A stretch of 64,000 nt of DNA from Pararhizobium qamdonense (lineage in GTDB: Bacteria; Pseudomonadota; Alphaproteobacteria; Rhizobiales; Rhizobiaceae): positions 3,660,001 to 3,724,000 of the forward strand of contig NZ_CP119566.1 of assembly GCF_029277445.1 (NCBI RefSeq), given 5' to 3'. The notes under the pieces are model-generated. The model was not told where the DNA came from, ran no database searches, and worked only from the letters and a program-made list of their open reading frames with translations. This document shows, in pieces, positions 36,828 through 43,819 of the stretch; position 1 is the first letter of the stretch; each line of letters starts with the position of its first letter. The position numbers and the translations under genes were made by a program.

Positions 36828-37583
36828 CTAGCTGATATAGCCCTTCTTCATCGCCTTGACGACGGCTTGGGTGCGGTTGACCGCATCGAGCTTCTTGCTG
36901 ACATGGTTGAGATAGTGGTTGACCGTATGCTCGGACAGACCAAGGATACCGGCGATCTCCGAGCTGGTCTTGCCGGCGGCCGTCCAGTTCAGACATTGGA
37001 TCTCGCGCTCCGACAGGGCAACCGGGGCGCCCTTCCAGAACGAGCCGATTTCCGTCAGGCGATTATAGACATGGATGGCGATCATCTGCAGTTCCATCAG
37101 CGCGGACATTGGCAGGTCGGCGCGCTTGCCCATCCAGATGACGGTTGCCCGGCTGCCATCGGCATCGTGAACCGGGAAATAATTGGCCTGCAGAATACCG
37201 TGCTCACGCAACTGGGTAATATAGCCATTGGTCTGTGGCAGGCGGCTGCTTTCCTTTTCCCAGTCCTCCAGCGTCAGCTGGAACGGCGTCGTGGTTTCCC
37301 GCAGACGGCGAATGCCGGTTGAATGCTTCAGCATCGAGATGCTGTCATAGGTATTGACCAGATCGGCGGGCATATTGGACAGGATCGCCGCGCTGGACAG
37401 CTTTTCCGCATCGAAGGCCGGCACGACGCAGACAAGGAACGCCTGGAAGCCGAAGGCCTGGGTAATCTTTTTCATGTAGCGGATGGCATCGAACTGGGTT
37501 TCCAGCGCTGCGATATCCGCAGCGAAATCTCCGCCACGCGACTGTTCTGCTTCGACCGGTTCTGCCATCAATGTATCGCGCAT
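36828..37583 (-). CDS. LuxR-family solo regulator 1
   Basis: The 251-residue protein has an N-terminal autoinducer-binding-like domain (residues ~30-170) and a C-terminal LuxR helix-turn-helix (ALSEREIQCLNWTAAGKTSS, EIAGILGLSEHTVNHYLNHV). Aligned by eye with TraR, the pocket residues Trp57, Asp70, Pro71 and Trp85 are replaced (Leu, Ser, Thr, Leu) while Tyr61 remains, so binding of acyl-homoserine lactones is unlikely. No luxI-type synthase is in the window. Tandem LuxR solos of this kind, and the motility regulators VisN/VisR, are known in rhizobia; which of these it equals is not decided. The chemoreceptor gene follows. Confidence 0.85.
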   Translation of the reverse strand: MRDTLMAEPVEAEQSRGGDFAADIAALETQFDAIRYMKKITQAFGFQAFLVCVVPAFDAEKLSSAAILSNMPADLVNTYDSISMLKHSTGIRRLRETTTPFQLTLEDWEKESSRLPQTNGYITQLREHGILQANYFPVHDADGSRATVIWMGKRADLPMSALMELQMIAIHVYNRLTEIGSFWKGAPVALSEREIQCLNWTAAGKTSSEIAGILGLSEHTVNHYLNHVSKKLDAVNRTQAVVKAMKKGYIS

Positions 37584-37695
37584 TCACAAACTCCACCGCA
37601 CATCCGAGTGCGTTGCCGGTCAAGCGCTCTGAGGCTTGCCCGATATTTCACTCTACACATCATGCCGGTTTCCTGCTTGCATTCATAAACATTTC

Positions 37696-38436
37696 TCAAT
37701 TGATCAACCCGGCCCGTATCGCTTTTGCCACGGTCTGGACGCGATTGACAGAATCAAGCTTGCGTGTGGCACGGCTCAGATAGTGATTGACGGTATATTC
37801 CGACAAATCGAGAATTTTCGCCATTTCCGTCGTCGTCTTGCCGGCAGCCGCCCAGTGCAGGCATTCGACTTCGCGCCGCGACAGCACGGCGGGCATGGGC
37901 GCGCGAAGGCCCTTGATCTCGCTCAGCCGGCCAAACAGGTGGCCGGCCTTGTAGGTCAGTTCCTTCAGTTCCGCTGCGTTCACCACCGCGCGATTGCCAG
38001 CGAAAGCGACCGCACCGCAGGTGCCGTGTACATCATGAACGGGAATATAGACGCCGCGCCGTAGGTTGACCCGTTCGAACAGGGTGAGCACCTCGCGCCC
38101 CTTGCCATCCGAACGCCGGTCGGAATCAAGGGTCGTGTCATAGGTGAAGGGAATGGTGCTCTTGCGCAGGCGCGCTATGACCGGGCTGCCGGCCATCAGG
38201 TTGGCGGCATCGTAATTGCTCAGGAAATCCGCCGGCCAGTTCGTCATGACGACCGTATCGGACAGGCTGCAGCAGGATTTGCCCGGCACGACCATCACCA
38301 GGAAACCGTGGAAGCCATAGCTGCGCGAGACTTTTTCCAAGGCCTGGCGGATATCGGCTTCCCGCGTCATCTCCCCGATTTCCCGCGGGTCCGCGGCAAC
38401 CGTCATGGGTGATAGATGTCCGCTGAAGTCCACCAT
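37696..38436 (-). CDS. LuxR-family solo regulator 2
   Basis: The 246-residue paralogue shares the layout: degenerate autoinducer-binding domain (FHGFLVMVVPGKSCCSLSD, TNWPADFLSNYDAANLMAGS) and LuxR HTH (VLSRREVECLHWAAAGKTTT, EMAKILDLSEYTVNHYL). By eye, Asp70 is Ser and Trp57 is Phe, while Pro71 and Tyr61 are kept. Its 3' end lies 112 bp before the first LuxR gene. The two may act as a heterodimer as VisN and VisR do, an inference from their pairing. ATG 38436 opens MVDFSGHLSPMT. Confidence 0.85.
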   Translation of the reverse strand: MVDFSGHLSPMTVAADPREIGEMTREADIRQALEKVSRSYGFHGFLVMVVPGKSCCSLSDTVVMTNWPADFLSNYDAANLMAGSPVIARLRKSTIPFTYDTTLDSDRRSDGKGREVLTLFERVNLRRGVYIPVHDVHGTCGAVAFAGNRAVVNAAELKELTYKAGHLFGRLSEIKGLRAPMPAVLSRREVECLHWAAAGKTTTEMAKILDLSEYTVNHYLSRATRKLDSVNRVQTVAKAIRAGLIN

Positions 38437-38655
38437 TTCGTACCTCTTCCAGGCTCGCCGCCGATGAAACCCGGCATCACGAGACCCGTTCTGCCGCCTC
38501 CCCAGGCTTTCCTGCCGGATTCACGTCCTGCATTCCCGTCTTTGCGGCGGGGTTTGAACGTCGGCAGGCACAGAATCTGATATATTAAAACTACAGCTCC
38601 GTTTTTCCTACGTCCAGTCGATAAACCTAATTAACTGTCCAGGCATCACCAAAGT

Positions 38656-39489
38656 CTAACGGCCAGGCCCGAGACGGATTTCGGCGTCTTCACTGATCGC
38701 CATCGCCACCTGCCGCACCGTCCCTGCCCAGCTTTCCAGCTGCTCCATCGTCACCCGATAGGCCGGCCCCGTCACCGAGATCCCGGCGACAAGATCGAAC
38801 CCGGCATCATGGATGGGAGCGGCAACACAGCGGATGTCCGTTTCATGTTCCTCACGATCAAAGGCATATCCCCGCAAGCGAGCCTCGTCCAGATCACGCG
38901 TTAAAGACGCCACGGAAAGATGTGTATTGCCGGTGAAACGGTGGAATGTCAGCTTGGCCAGCGTATCGGCGAGCTTGGCCTGCGGCAAGACCGACAGCGC
39001 CGCTTTGCCAAGGCCGGTACAATAGACCGGCGAGGCATTGCCGATCTGCGATTCCATCCGCACCGTCTGGCGGCTTTCGACCTTGTCGACATAGATGATT
39101 TCGGTGCCGCGCAGGACGCCCAGATGAACCGTCTCGCCGGTTTCTTCGTGCAGCCGGCGCAAATGCGGGGCGGCCACGGCGCGGAACTGGTTTTTCGACC
39201 AGGAGCGGTAGGCAAATTTCAGCAGGCGCAGACCGGGCTCGTAGCAGAGATCGCGGCCTTGAGTCAGCAGGCCCTCCTCGACCAGATGGGAAAGCTGCCT
39301 ATGCAACGTACCGCGCGGCTGGCCCGTCAGAGCCAGGATATCGCTGAAACGCAGCGGCCGGTCGGATGTCACGACCGTTTCGAGCACGGAAACAACCTTG
39401 CCCAGCGTGCCTGTGCCGCTATTGTGCGCAGACGCAGGCAAAGACATATCAGGTTGATCCCGTTCCATCTTAATGTCCATTGGCCGCAT
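38656..39489 (-). CDS. IclR-family regulator of the sugar-acid operon
   Basis: The 277-residue protein has an N-terminal winged helix (residues ~28-90; LRFSDILALTGQPRGTLHRQ, LSHLVEEGLLTQ) and a C-terminal ligand-binding domain (GETVHLGVLRGTEIIYVDKV, YCTGLGKAALSVLP, DIRCVAAPIHDAGFDLVAGI). It is divergent from the SDR-dgoK-dgoA-lactonase operon with 153 bp between, the usual arrangement for a local repressor. A likely operator is the GTTCC-N7-GGAAC palindrome at 39568. ATG at 39480 (MDIKMERD) is an alternative start. Confidence 0.9.
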   Translation of the reverse strand: MRPMDIKMERDQPDMSLPASAHNSGTGTLGKVVSVLETVVTSDRPLRFSDILALTGQPRGTLHRQLSHLVEEGLLTQGRDLCYEPGLRLLKFAYRSWSKNQFRAVAAPHLRRLHEETGETVHLGVLRGTEIIYVDKVESRQTVRMESQIGNASPVYCTGLGKAALSVLPQAKLADTLAKLTFHRFTGNTHLSVASLTRDLDEARLRGYAFDREEHETDIRCVAAPIHDAGFDLVAGISVTGPAYRVTMEQLESWAGTVRQVAMAISEDAEIRLGPGR

Positions 39490-39567
39490 GCGGATTTGCC
39501 CAGCGCATAGGCTCCGATCTTGACAAGCCGGTAGCAGCAGCGCGATAATTCCAAATAGTAAGAGTCA

Positions 39568-39584
39568 GTTCCGTATAATGGAAC
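39568..39584 (+). promoter_or_regulatory. Candidate IclR operator overlapping a -10 box
   Basis: GTTCC-GTATAAT-GGAAC is a palindrome whose centre contains a perfect TATAAT (39574-39579). It lies 59 bp upstream of the SDR start and 79 bp upstream of the iclR-type gene, so binding would block the operon promoter. No good -35 is seen. Confidence 0.5.
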
Positions 39585-39642
39585 AACAAAAAAAGAAAAG
39601 CAAGCCGGCGCCGGTCGCTTGCATCCGGGAGACGACACCATC

Positions 39643-40413
39643 ATGGCCTTGCCAGCCGCGCAATTTCACGACCTCAAAGGGCGTGGCGTCCTCGTTACCG
39701 GCGGCGGATCGGGGATTGGCGCTGCCCTCGTCGAGGGCTTTGCGCTCCAGGGCGCACGCGTTGCTTTCATCGATATTGCCAAAGCCGAGAGCCGGGCGCT
39801 GGTTGAACGGCTCGCTCCGCATGCCGAGCATGCCCCGGTTTTCATTCAGGCAGACCTGCGCGACATTGCGGCGATCAAGTCCGCCGTCGACCAGGCTGCA
39901 GGCAGGGTCGGTTCTCTCAGCATCCTCATCAACAATGCCGCGCGCGACGACCGGCAGCCGCTGGAAGAGGTGACCGAAGCGAGCTGGGACGAAAGCCAGG
40001 CCGTCAATCTGCGGCATGTGTTCTTCACCTGCCAGGCGGCGGCCCCGCATATGCGGCGGGCCGGTGGCGGCTCGATCATCAATTTCTCCTCGATCGCCTT
40101 CATGCTCAATATGGGAGAAATCCCGGCTTATGCGACGGCCAAGGCCGGCATCATCGGGCTGACCAAATCGCTTGCCGGCAAGCTTGGACCGGACAATATC
40201 CGCGTCAACGCGGTTCTGCCGGGCATGGTCGTTACCGAGCGGCAGAAGAAGCTGTGGATCAGCGATGCCGCGATTGCCGGCATGATCGAAAAACAATGCC
40301 TGAAACACATGCTCGTCGCAGACGACATGGTTGGCCCCTGTCTCTATCTCGCCTCCAATTGTTCGGCGCGGATGACGGCACAGGCCATGATCATCGACGG
40401 AGGAGTATTTTAA
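39643..40413 (+). CDS. Short-chain dehydrogenase, probable aldose dehydrogenase
   Basis: A 256-residue classical SDR: NAD(P) motif TGGGSGIGAALVEGF near 19-33, an acidic residue after the second strand (VAFIDIAKAE) favouring NAD, NNAARDD, catalytic Ser in IINFSSIAF and YATAK as the YxxxK pair. As first gene of an operon with dgoK, dgoA and an SMP-30 lactonase it likely oxidises an aldose such as galactose to its lactone; other sugars are possible. GGGAGA precedes ATG 39643. Confidence 0.88.
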   Translation: MALPAAQFHDLKGRGVLVTGGGSGIGAALVEGFALQGARVAFIDIAKAESRALVERLAPHAEHAPVFIQADLRDIAAIKSAVDQAAGRVGSLSILINNAARDDRQPLEEVTEASWDESQAVNLRHVFFTCQAAAPHMRRAGGGSIINFSSIAFMLNMGEIPAYATAKAGIIGLTKSLAGKLGPDNIRVNAVLPGMVVTERQKKLWISDAAIAGMIEKQCLKHMLVADDMVGPCLYLASNCSARMTAQAMIIDGGVF

Positions 40414-41330
40414 TGACGGCAGCATCCTATGCGGCGGTAGACTGGGGGACCTCGAGCTTCCGTCTGTGGATCGTCAGCGAAAGCGGCGCGGTTCTTGCCG
40501 AGCGCCGCAGCGGCGAAGGCATGACGACCGCCGCAAAGTCCGGTTTTTCCGCCATTCTCGAATCCCATCTTTCCGCCGTTTCGGCGCCTGCGCATCTGCC
40601 GGTGATCGTCTGCGGCATGGCGGGCGCCCGCCAGGGCTGGGTCGAGGCAGGCTATCTCGATACGCCGGCACCGCTTAGCGCCATCGTCAAGGCTGCCGTG
40701 ACCGTGCCCGACGCCAACCGCGATATCCGCATCCTGCCCGGCCTTGCGCAGCGTAGCGAGGAGGCGCCCGACGTGATCCGCGGCGAGGAAACCCAGCTTC
40801 TGGGCGCGATAGCGCAGCTCGGCGGCGGCAGTCATCTCGTGTGCATGCCGGGCACGCACAGCAAATGGGTGCGCGTCACCGGCGGCATCGTCGATGGCTT
40901 TTCCACCTTCATGACCGGCGAACTGTTCGACGTTATTTCCAAGCATTCGATCCTCAGTCATGCCGTTGCCGATGCCACGCCTTTCGATAGCGGCGATCCC
41001 GTATTCCTCAAGGCCGTGGCCAAGGCTGCGAAAAACCCGGCGCTTGCCACCAATCTCGTCTTTACGGTGCGCAGCGGCCAGCTGCTGCACGGACTGCCGC
41101 CCGAGGCCGCCAAGGCGCGGCTTTCGGGAACATTGATCGGCCTTGAAATTGCCGGTGCGCTGACGACGGCCAAGCCCGGAAGCAGCGTTTGTCTTGTGGC
41201 GTCCGGGGCGCTTGCCGGTCTCTACCAATCGGCCCTGTCGGCGCTCGACCTCACCCCAACGGCCATCGATGCCGATGAAGCCGTCCGCCACGGCCTTGCC
41301 GCTGCAGCCAACGCCATCTGGCCTGCCTGA
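40413..41330 (+). CDS. dgoK: 2-dehydro-3-deoxygalactonokinase
   Basis: The 305-residue kinase starts YAAVDWGTSSFRLWIVSESG, the phosphate-binding motif of DgoK, followed by VIVCGMAGARQGWVEAGYL and MPGTHSKWVRVTGG. It phosphorylates 2-keto-3-deoxygalactonate in the De Ley-Doudoroff route. Its ATG shares one base with the TAA of the SDR gene (AGGAG ten bases upstream), so translation is coupled. Cytoplasmic. Confidence 0.92.
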   Translation: MTAASYAAVDWGTSSFRLWIVSESGAVLAERRSGEGMTTAAKSGFSAILESHLSAVSAPAHLPVIVCGMAGARQGWVEAGYLDTPAPLSAIVKAAVTVPDANRDIRILPGLAQRSEEAPDVIRGEETQLLGAIAQLGGGSHLVCMPGTHSKWVRVTGGIVDGFSTFMTGELFDVISKHSILSHAVADATPFDSGDPVFLKAVAKAAKNPALATNLVFTVRSGQLLHGLPPEAAKARLSGTLIGLEIAGALTTAKPGSSVCLVASGALAGLYQSALSALDLTPTAIDADEAVRHGLAAAANAIWPA

Positions 41331-41355
41331 AGCCCCATTTGAAGAAAGAATGATC

Positions 41356-41994
41356 ATGAGCCGCATCCCTTTTCCACCGATGAAATATCCGCTGATCGCC
41401 ATCCTGCGCGGGCTGAAGCCCGAGGAGACGCAGGGCGTCGTCGGCGCGCTGATCGAAGCGGGTTTTACCGCCATCGAAATCCCGCTCAATTCGCCGGATC
41501 CGTTCCGCTCGATCGAGATTGCCGTGAAGATGGCGCCGGCCGGCTGCCTGATTGGCGCAGGTACGGTCCTGACCACGCAGCAGGTCGAAACACTCGACAG
41601 CGCCGGCGGCAAGCTGATGGTGAGCCCGAATGTGGAGCCTGCGGTAATCTCGCTGGCGGCCGCGCGCGGCATGGTGACCATGCCGGGCGTTCTCACCCCG
41701 ACCGAAGCACTGGCCGCCGCCCATGCGGGTGCCACCGGCCTTAAGTTCTTCCCCGCCAGCGTGCTTGGCCCGGCCGGCATCGCCGCCATCCGGACCATCC
41801 TGCCCACGGACCTCGAAATCGCAGCCGTCGGCGGCGTCTCCGACACCAATTTCGGCGACTATGCCAAGATCGGCATCAAGAGCTTCGGTTTGGGCTCCAG
41901 CCTGTACAAGGCCGGCATGAGTGCTGCCGATGTCGCGGAGCGGGCGCGGGTCACTATCAAAGCCTATGATGCAGTCTATGGAGCCGGAGCATGA
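41356..41994 (+). CDS. dgoA: 2-dehydro-3-deoxy-6-phosphogalactonate aldolase
   Basis: A 212-residue KDPG/KDPGal-type aldolase: PLIAILRGLKPEE near the start, FTAIEIPLNSPDP (catalytic Glu), LIGAGTVLTTQQVE, and the Schiff-base lysine in GATGLKFFPASVLGP near 125-139. It yields pyruvate and glyceraldehyde 3-phosphate. The PLNSPD sequence after EI suits the galacto-type aldolase (DgoA). ATG 41350 is an alternative start. It overlaps the next gene by 4 bp (ATGA). Confidence 0.92.
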   Translation: MSRIPFPPMKYPLIAILRGLKPEETQGVVGALIEAGFTAIEIPLNSPDPFRSIEIAVKMAPAGCLIGAGTVLTTQQVETLDSAGGKLMVSPNVEPAVISLAAARGMVTMPGVLTPTEALAAAHAGATGLKFFPASVLGPAGIAAIRTILPTDLEIAAVGGVSDTNFGDYAKIGIKSFGLGSSLYKAGMSAADVAERARVTIKAYDAVYGAGA

Positions 41995-42875
41995 GCGAGA
42001 CCATTCCCTTTTCCGGCAAAGTGCTGAGCGACCTGCCGCTGGAACTCGGCGAAGGCCCGACCTTCGATCCGGCGACCGGCACCGCCTGGTGGTTCAACAT
42101 CAAGGGCCGCGAGCTGCACGAGCTGCATCTGGAAACCGGCCGCAAGACCCTGCATGCCTTACCCTTCATGGGCAGCGTGCTCGCCGTCATCGATCCTAAG
42201 CGCCAGTTGATCGCGTCCGATCGCGGCCTGTTCATCCGTGACACCATAAGCGGCGAGCTGACGGCCTATGCGGCGCTGGAAAGCAATCCCGGCAACCGCT
42301 CCAACGACGGCCGCGTGCATCCGTCCGGCAGCCTTTGGGTCAGCACCATGGGCCGCAAGGCCGAGAAGGAAGCGGGCGCCATCTATCATGTGGCCAAGGG
42401 TGCGGTAACGCGCATCTATGGTGGCATCAGCATTCCCAACGGCATCTGCTTTTCGCCGGATGGCACGACCGGCTATTTCGTCGATTCCGCCATCAACCAC
42501 ATCATGCGCGTCGATCTCGACCCGAAGACCGGCCTGCCGGGCGGCGAGGCAACCGTGTTCAGCGACCAGAGCGGCAATCCCGGCGATGTCGATGGTTCGG
42601 TCTGCGACGCCGACGGCCGCATCTGGAACGCGCGCTGGGGCCAGGGGGCCGTCGACGTCTACACGCCCGAAGGCACCCACATCGCCCGCCACGCGGTCCC
42701 CGCCAGCCAGTCGAGCTGCCCCGCCTTCATCGGCGCCAAGGCTGACCGGCTTCTGGTAACGTCAGCCTGGCAGGACATGGATGACGCAGCCCGAAAGGCT
42801 GACGCGAAGGCCGGCCAGACATTCGAACTTGGCGTTACCGTCAACGGGCGTTTTGAACCGGCTTACACGCTCTGA
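41991..42875 (+). CDS. SMP-30/gluconolactonase family lactonase
   Basis: The 294-residue six-bladed propeller protein has the metal ligands of the family: Glu in LELGEGPTFDPATG, Asn/Asp in NDGRVHPSGSLWVSTMG, Asn in IPNGICFSPDGTTGYFVDS, and Asp in GDVDGSVCDADGRIWNARWG. It would open the sugar lactone made by the SDR enzyme to the acid. No dehydratase gene, which the pathway needs next, is in the window. It ends the operon before a strong terminator. Confidence 0.9.
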   Translation: MSETIPFSGKVLSDLPLELGEGPTFDPATGTAWWFNIKGRELHELHLETGRKTLHALPFMGSVLAVIDPKRQLIASDRGLFIRDTISGELTAYAALESNPGNRSNDGRVHPSGSLWVSTMGRKAEKEAGAIYHVAKGAVTRIYGGISIPNGICFSPDGTTGYFVDSAINHIMRVDLDPKTGLPGGEATVFSDQSGNPGDVDGSVCDADGRIWNARWGQGAVDVYTPEGTHIARHAVPASQSSCPAFIGAKADRLLVTSAWQDMDDAARKADAKAGQTFELGVTVNGRFEPAYTL

Positions 42876-42931
42876 CAGAACGGGAGAGTACAACCTGGCA
42901 CGGCTTTCGACTTTGCCAGAAGAAAGATGAG

Positions 42932-42956
42932 AACCGGGCGCAAAGCCCGGTTTTCT
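42932..42956 (+). terminator. Terminator of the sugar-acid operon
   Basis: AACCGGGC-GCAAA-GCCCGGTT is a perfect 8-bp stem followed by TTCT, 56 bp after the lactonase stop. Confidence 0.85.
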
Positions 42957-43024
42957 CGTCTTTGCCCTTCATCCCGATAAAAAACTTTGGAAAAAGTTCC
43001 CTTCCAAATTGCAAATCTTTTTTC

Positions 43025-43049
43025 GGAACCACTCCAGGCCTGCCACGTT
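43025..43049 (+). promoter_or_regulatory. EcfG-type general stress promoter
   Basis: GGAAC at 43025 and CGTT at 43046 are separated by 16 bp, matching the alphaproteobacterial EcfG consensus GGAAC-N16/17-CGTT. It lies 81 bp upstream of the PRC-barrel gene. Similar spacing was not found before other genes scanned in the window. Confidence 0.65.
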
Positions 43050-43129
43050 CTGTCTGCATCACCGGTGCGGCGGCAAGGATTTGAACCCCGCGCTTTGATC
43101 GACAAAAAGAACGAAATGGCAGGTTTACA

Positions 43130-43735
43130 ATGACCCATAAACTCGTAGCTTCCGTCGCCGCAGGTGCACTCTTTGCAGGCGTTACCGTATTTGCCCCGAT
43201 GAGCTTTGCTCAGGAGGCAACCCAGCCAGCGGCGCAGCCGCCAGCCATGGAAACGCCGATGACCGGCGAGCAGCCGGCTGACGCCATGAAGCCGGCAGAC
43301 CAGGCAGCCACCACTGCCCCCGCTTCCGGTTCCGGTTACCTGACCGAACAGGGCGCTGACCAGATCGCTGCCAGCACCTATATCGGCCAGTCCGTCTACA
43401 ACGCTTCGGATGAGAGCATCGGCGAGATCAATGATGTAATCTTCACCAAGGATGGCTCGGTCGAAGCGGCCGTGATCGGCGTCGGCGGCTTCCTCGGCAT
43501 CGGCGAAAAGAACGTCGCCGTTCCGCTCGACACCATCACCGTTGCGGAAGTCCCGAATTCCGACGACCTGAAGCTGACCACGGCTGAAACTTCCGATACG
43601 CTTAAGGCAGCGCCGGAATTCAAAACCAAGTCGCAGCAGGTGGCCGAACAGAACGCCAATGCTCCGGTCGATTCGACAACCACATCGGCAACCGACCCGG
43701 CGACCCCGGCAACGGAAGTCAAGCCGGCCCAGTAA
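43130..43735 (+). CDS. Secreted PRC-barrel domain protein, likely stress-induced
   Basis: The 201-residue protein has a signal peptide (HKLVASVAAGALFAGVTVFA, cleavage near 27), a Pro/Ala/Gln-rich linker (~28-70) and a PRC-barrel domain (~78-140; YIGQSVYNASDESIGEINDV, FLGIGEKNVAVPLDTI). The C-terminus is Thr/Ala/Pro-rich. The protein is probably periplasmic. The upstream EcfG-type promoter suggests induction in the general stress response, in line with the many PRC-barrel genes in such regulons (from memory). A hairpin terminator follows. Confidence 0.88.
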   Translation: MTHKLVASVAAGALFAGVTVFAPMSFAQEATQPAAQPPAMETPMTGEQPADAMKPADQAATTAPASGSGYLTEQGADQIAASTYIGQSVYNASDESIGEINDVIFTKDGSVEAAVIGVGGFLGIGEKNVAVPLDTITVAEVPNSDDLKLTTAETSDTLKAAPEFKTKSQQVAEQNANAPVDSTTTSATDPATPATEVKPAQ

Positions 43736-43774
43736 TGACCGGCTGACCAGCAATGGTCTAGATGATGAGATTAG

Positions 43775-43801
43775 GGCGCTACCGCGAGGTGGCGCCTTTT
43801 T
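43775..43801 (+). terminator. Terminator of the PRC-barrel gene
   Basis: GGCGCTACC-GCGA-GGTGGCGCC forms a 9-bp stem with one G-T pair, followed by TTTTT. It also stands at the 3' end of the convergent oxidoreductase gene. Confidence 0.8.
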
Positions 43802-43819
43802 CCATGCTCGCAGTTTTTG

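Noticed and set aside
36828..38436. Complete quorum-sensing system
   Set aside because: No luxI-type synthase is found anywhere in the window and the sensory pockets are degenerate.
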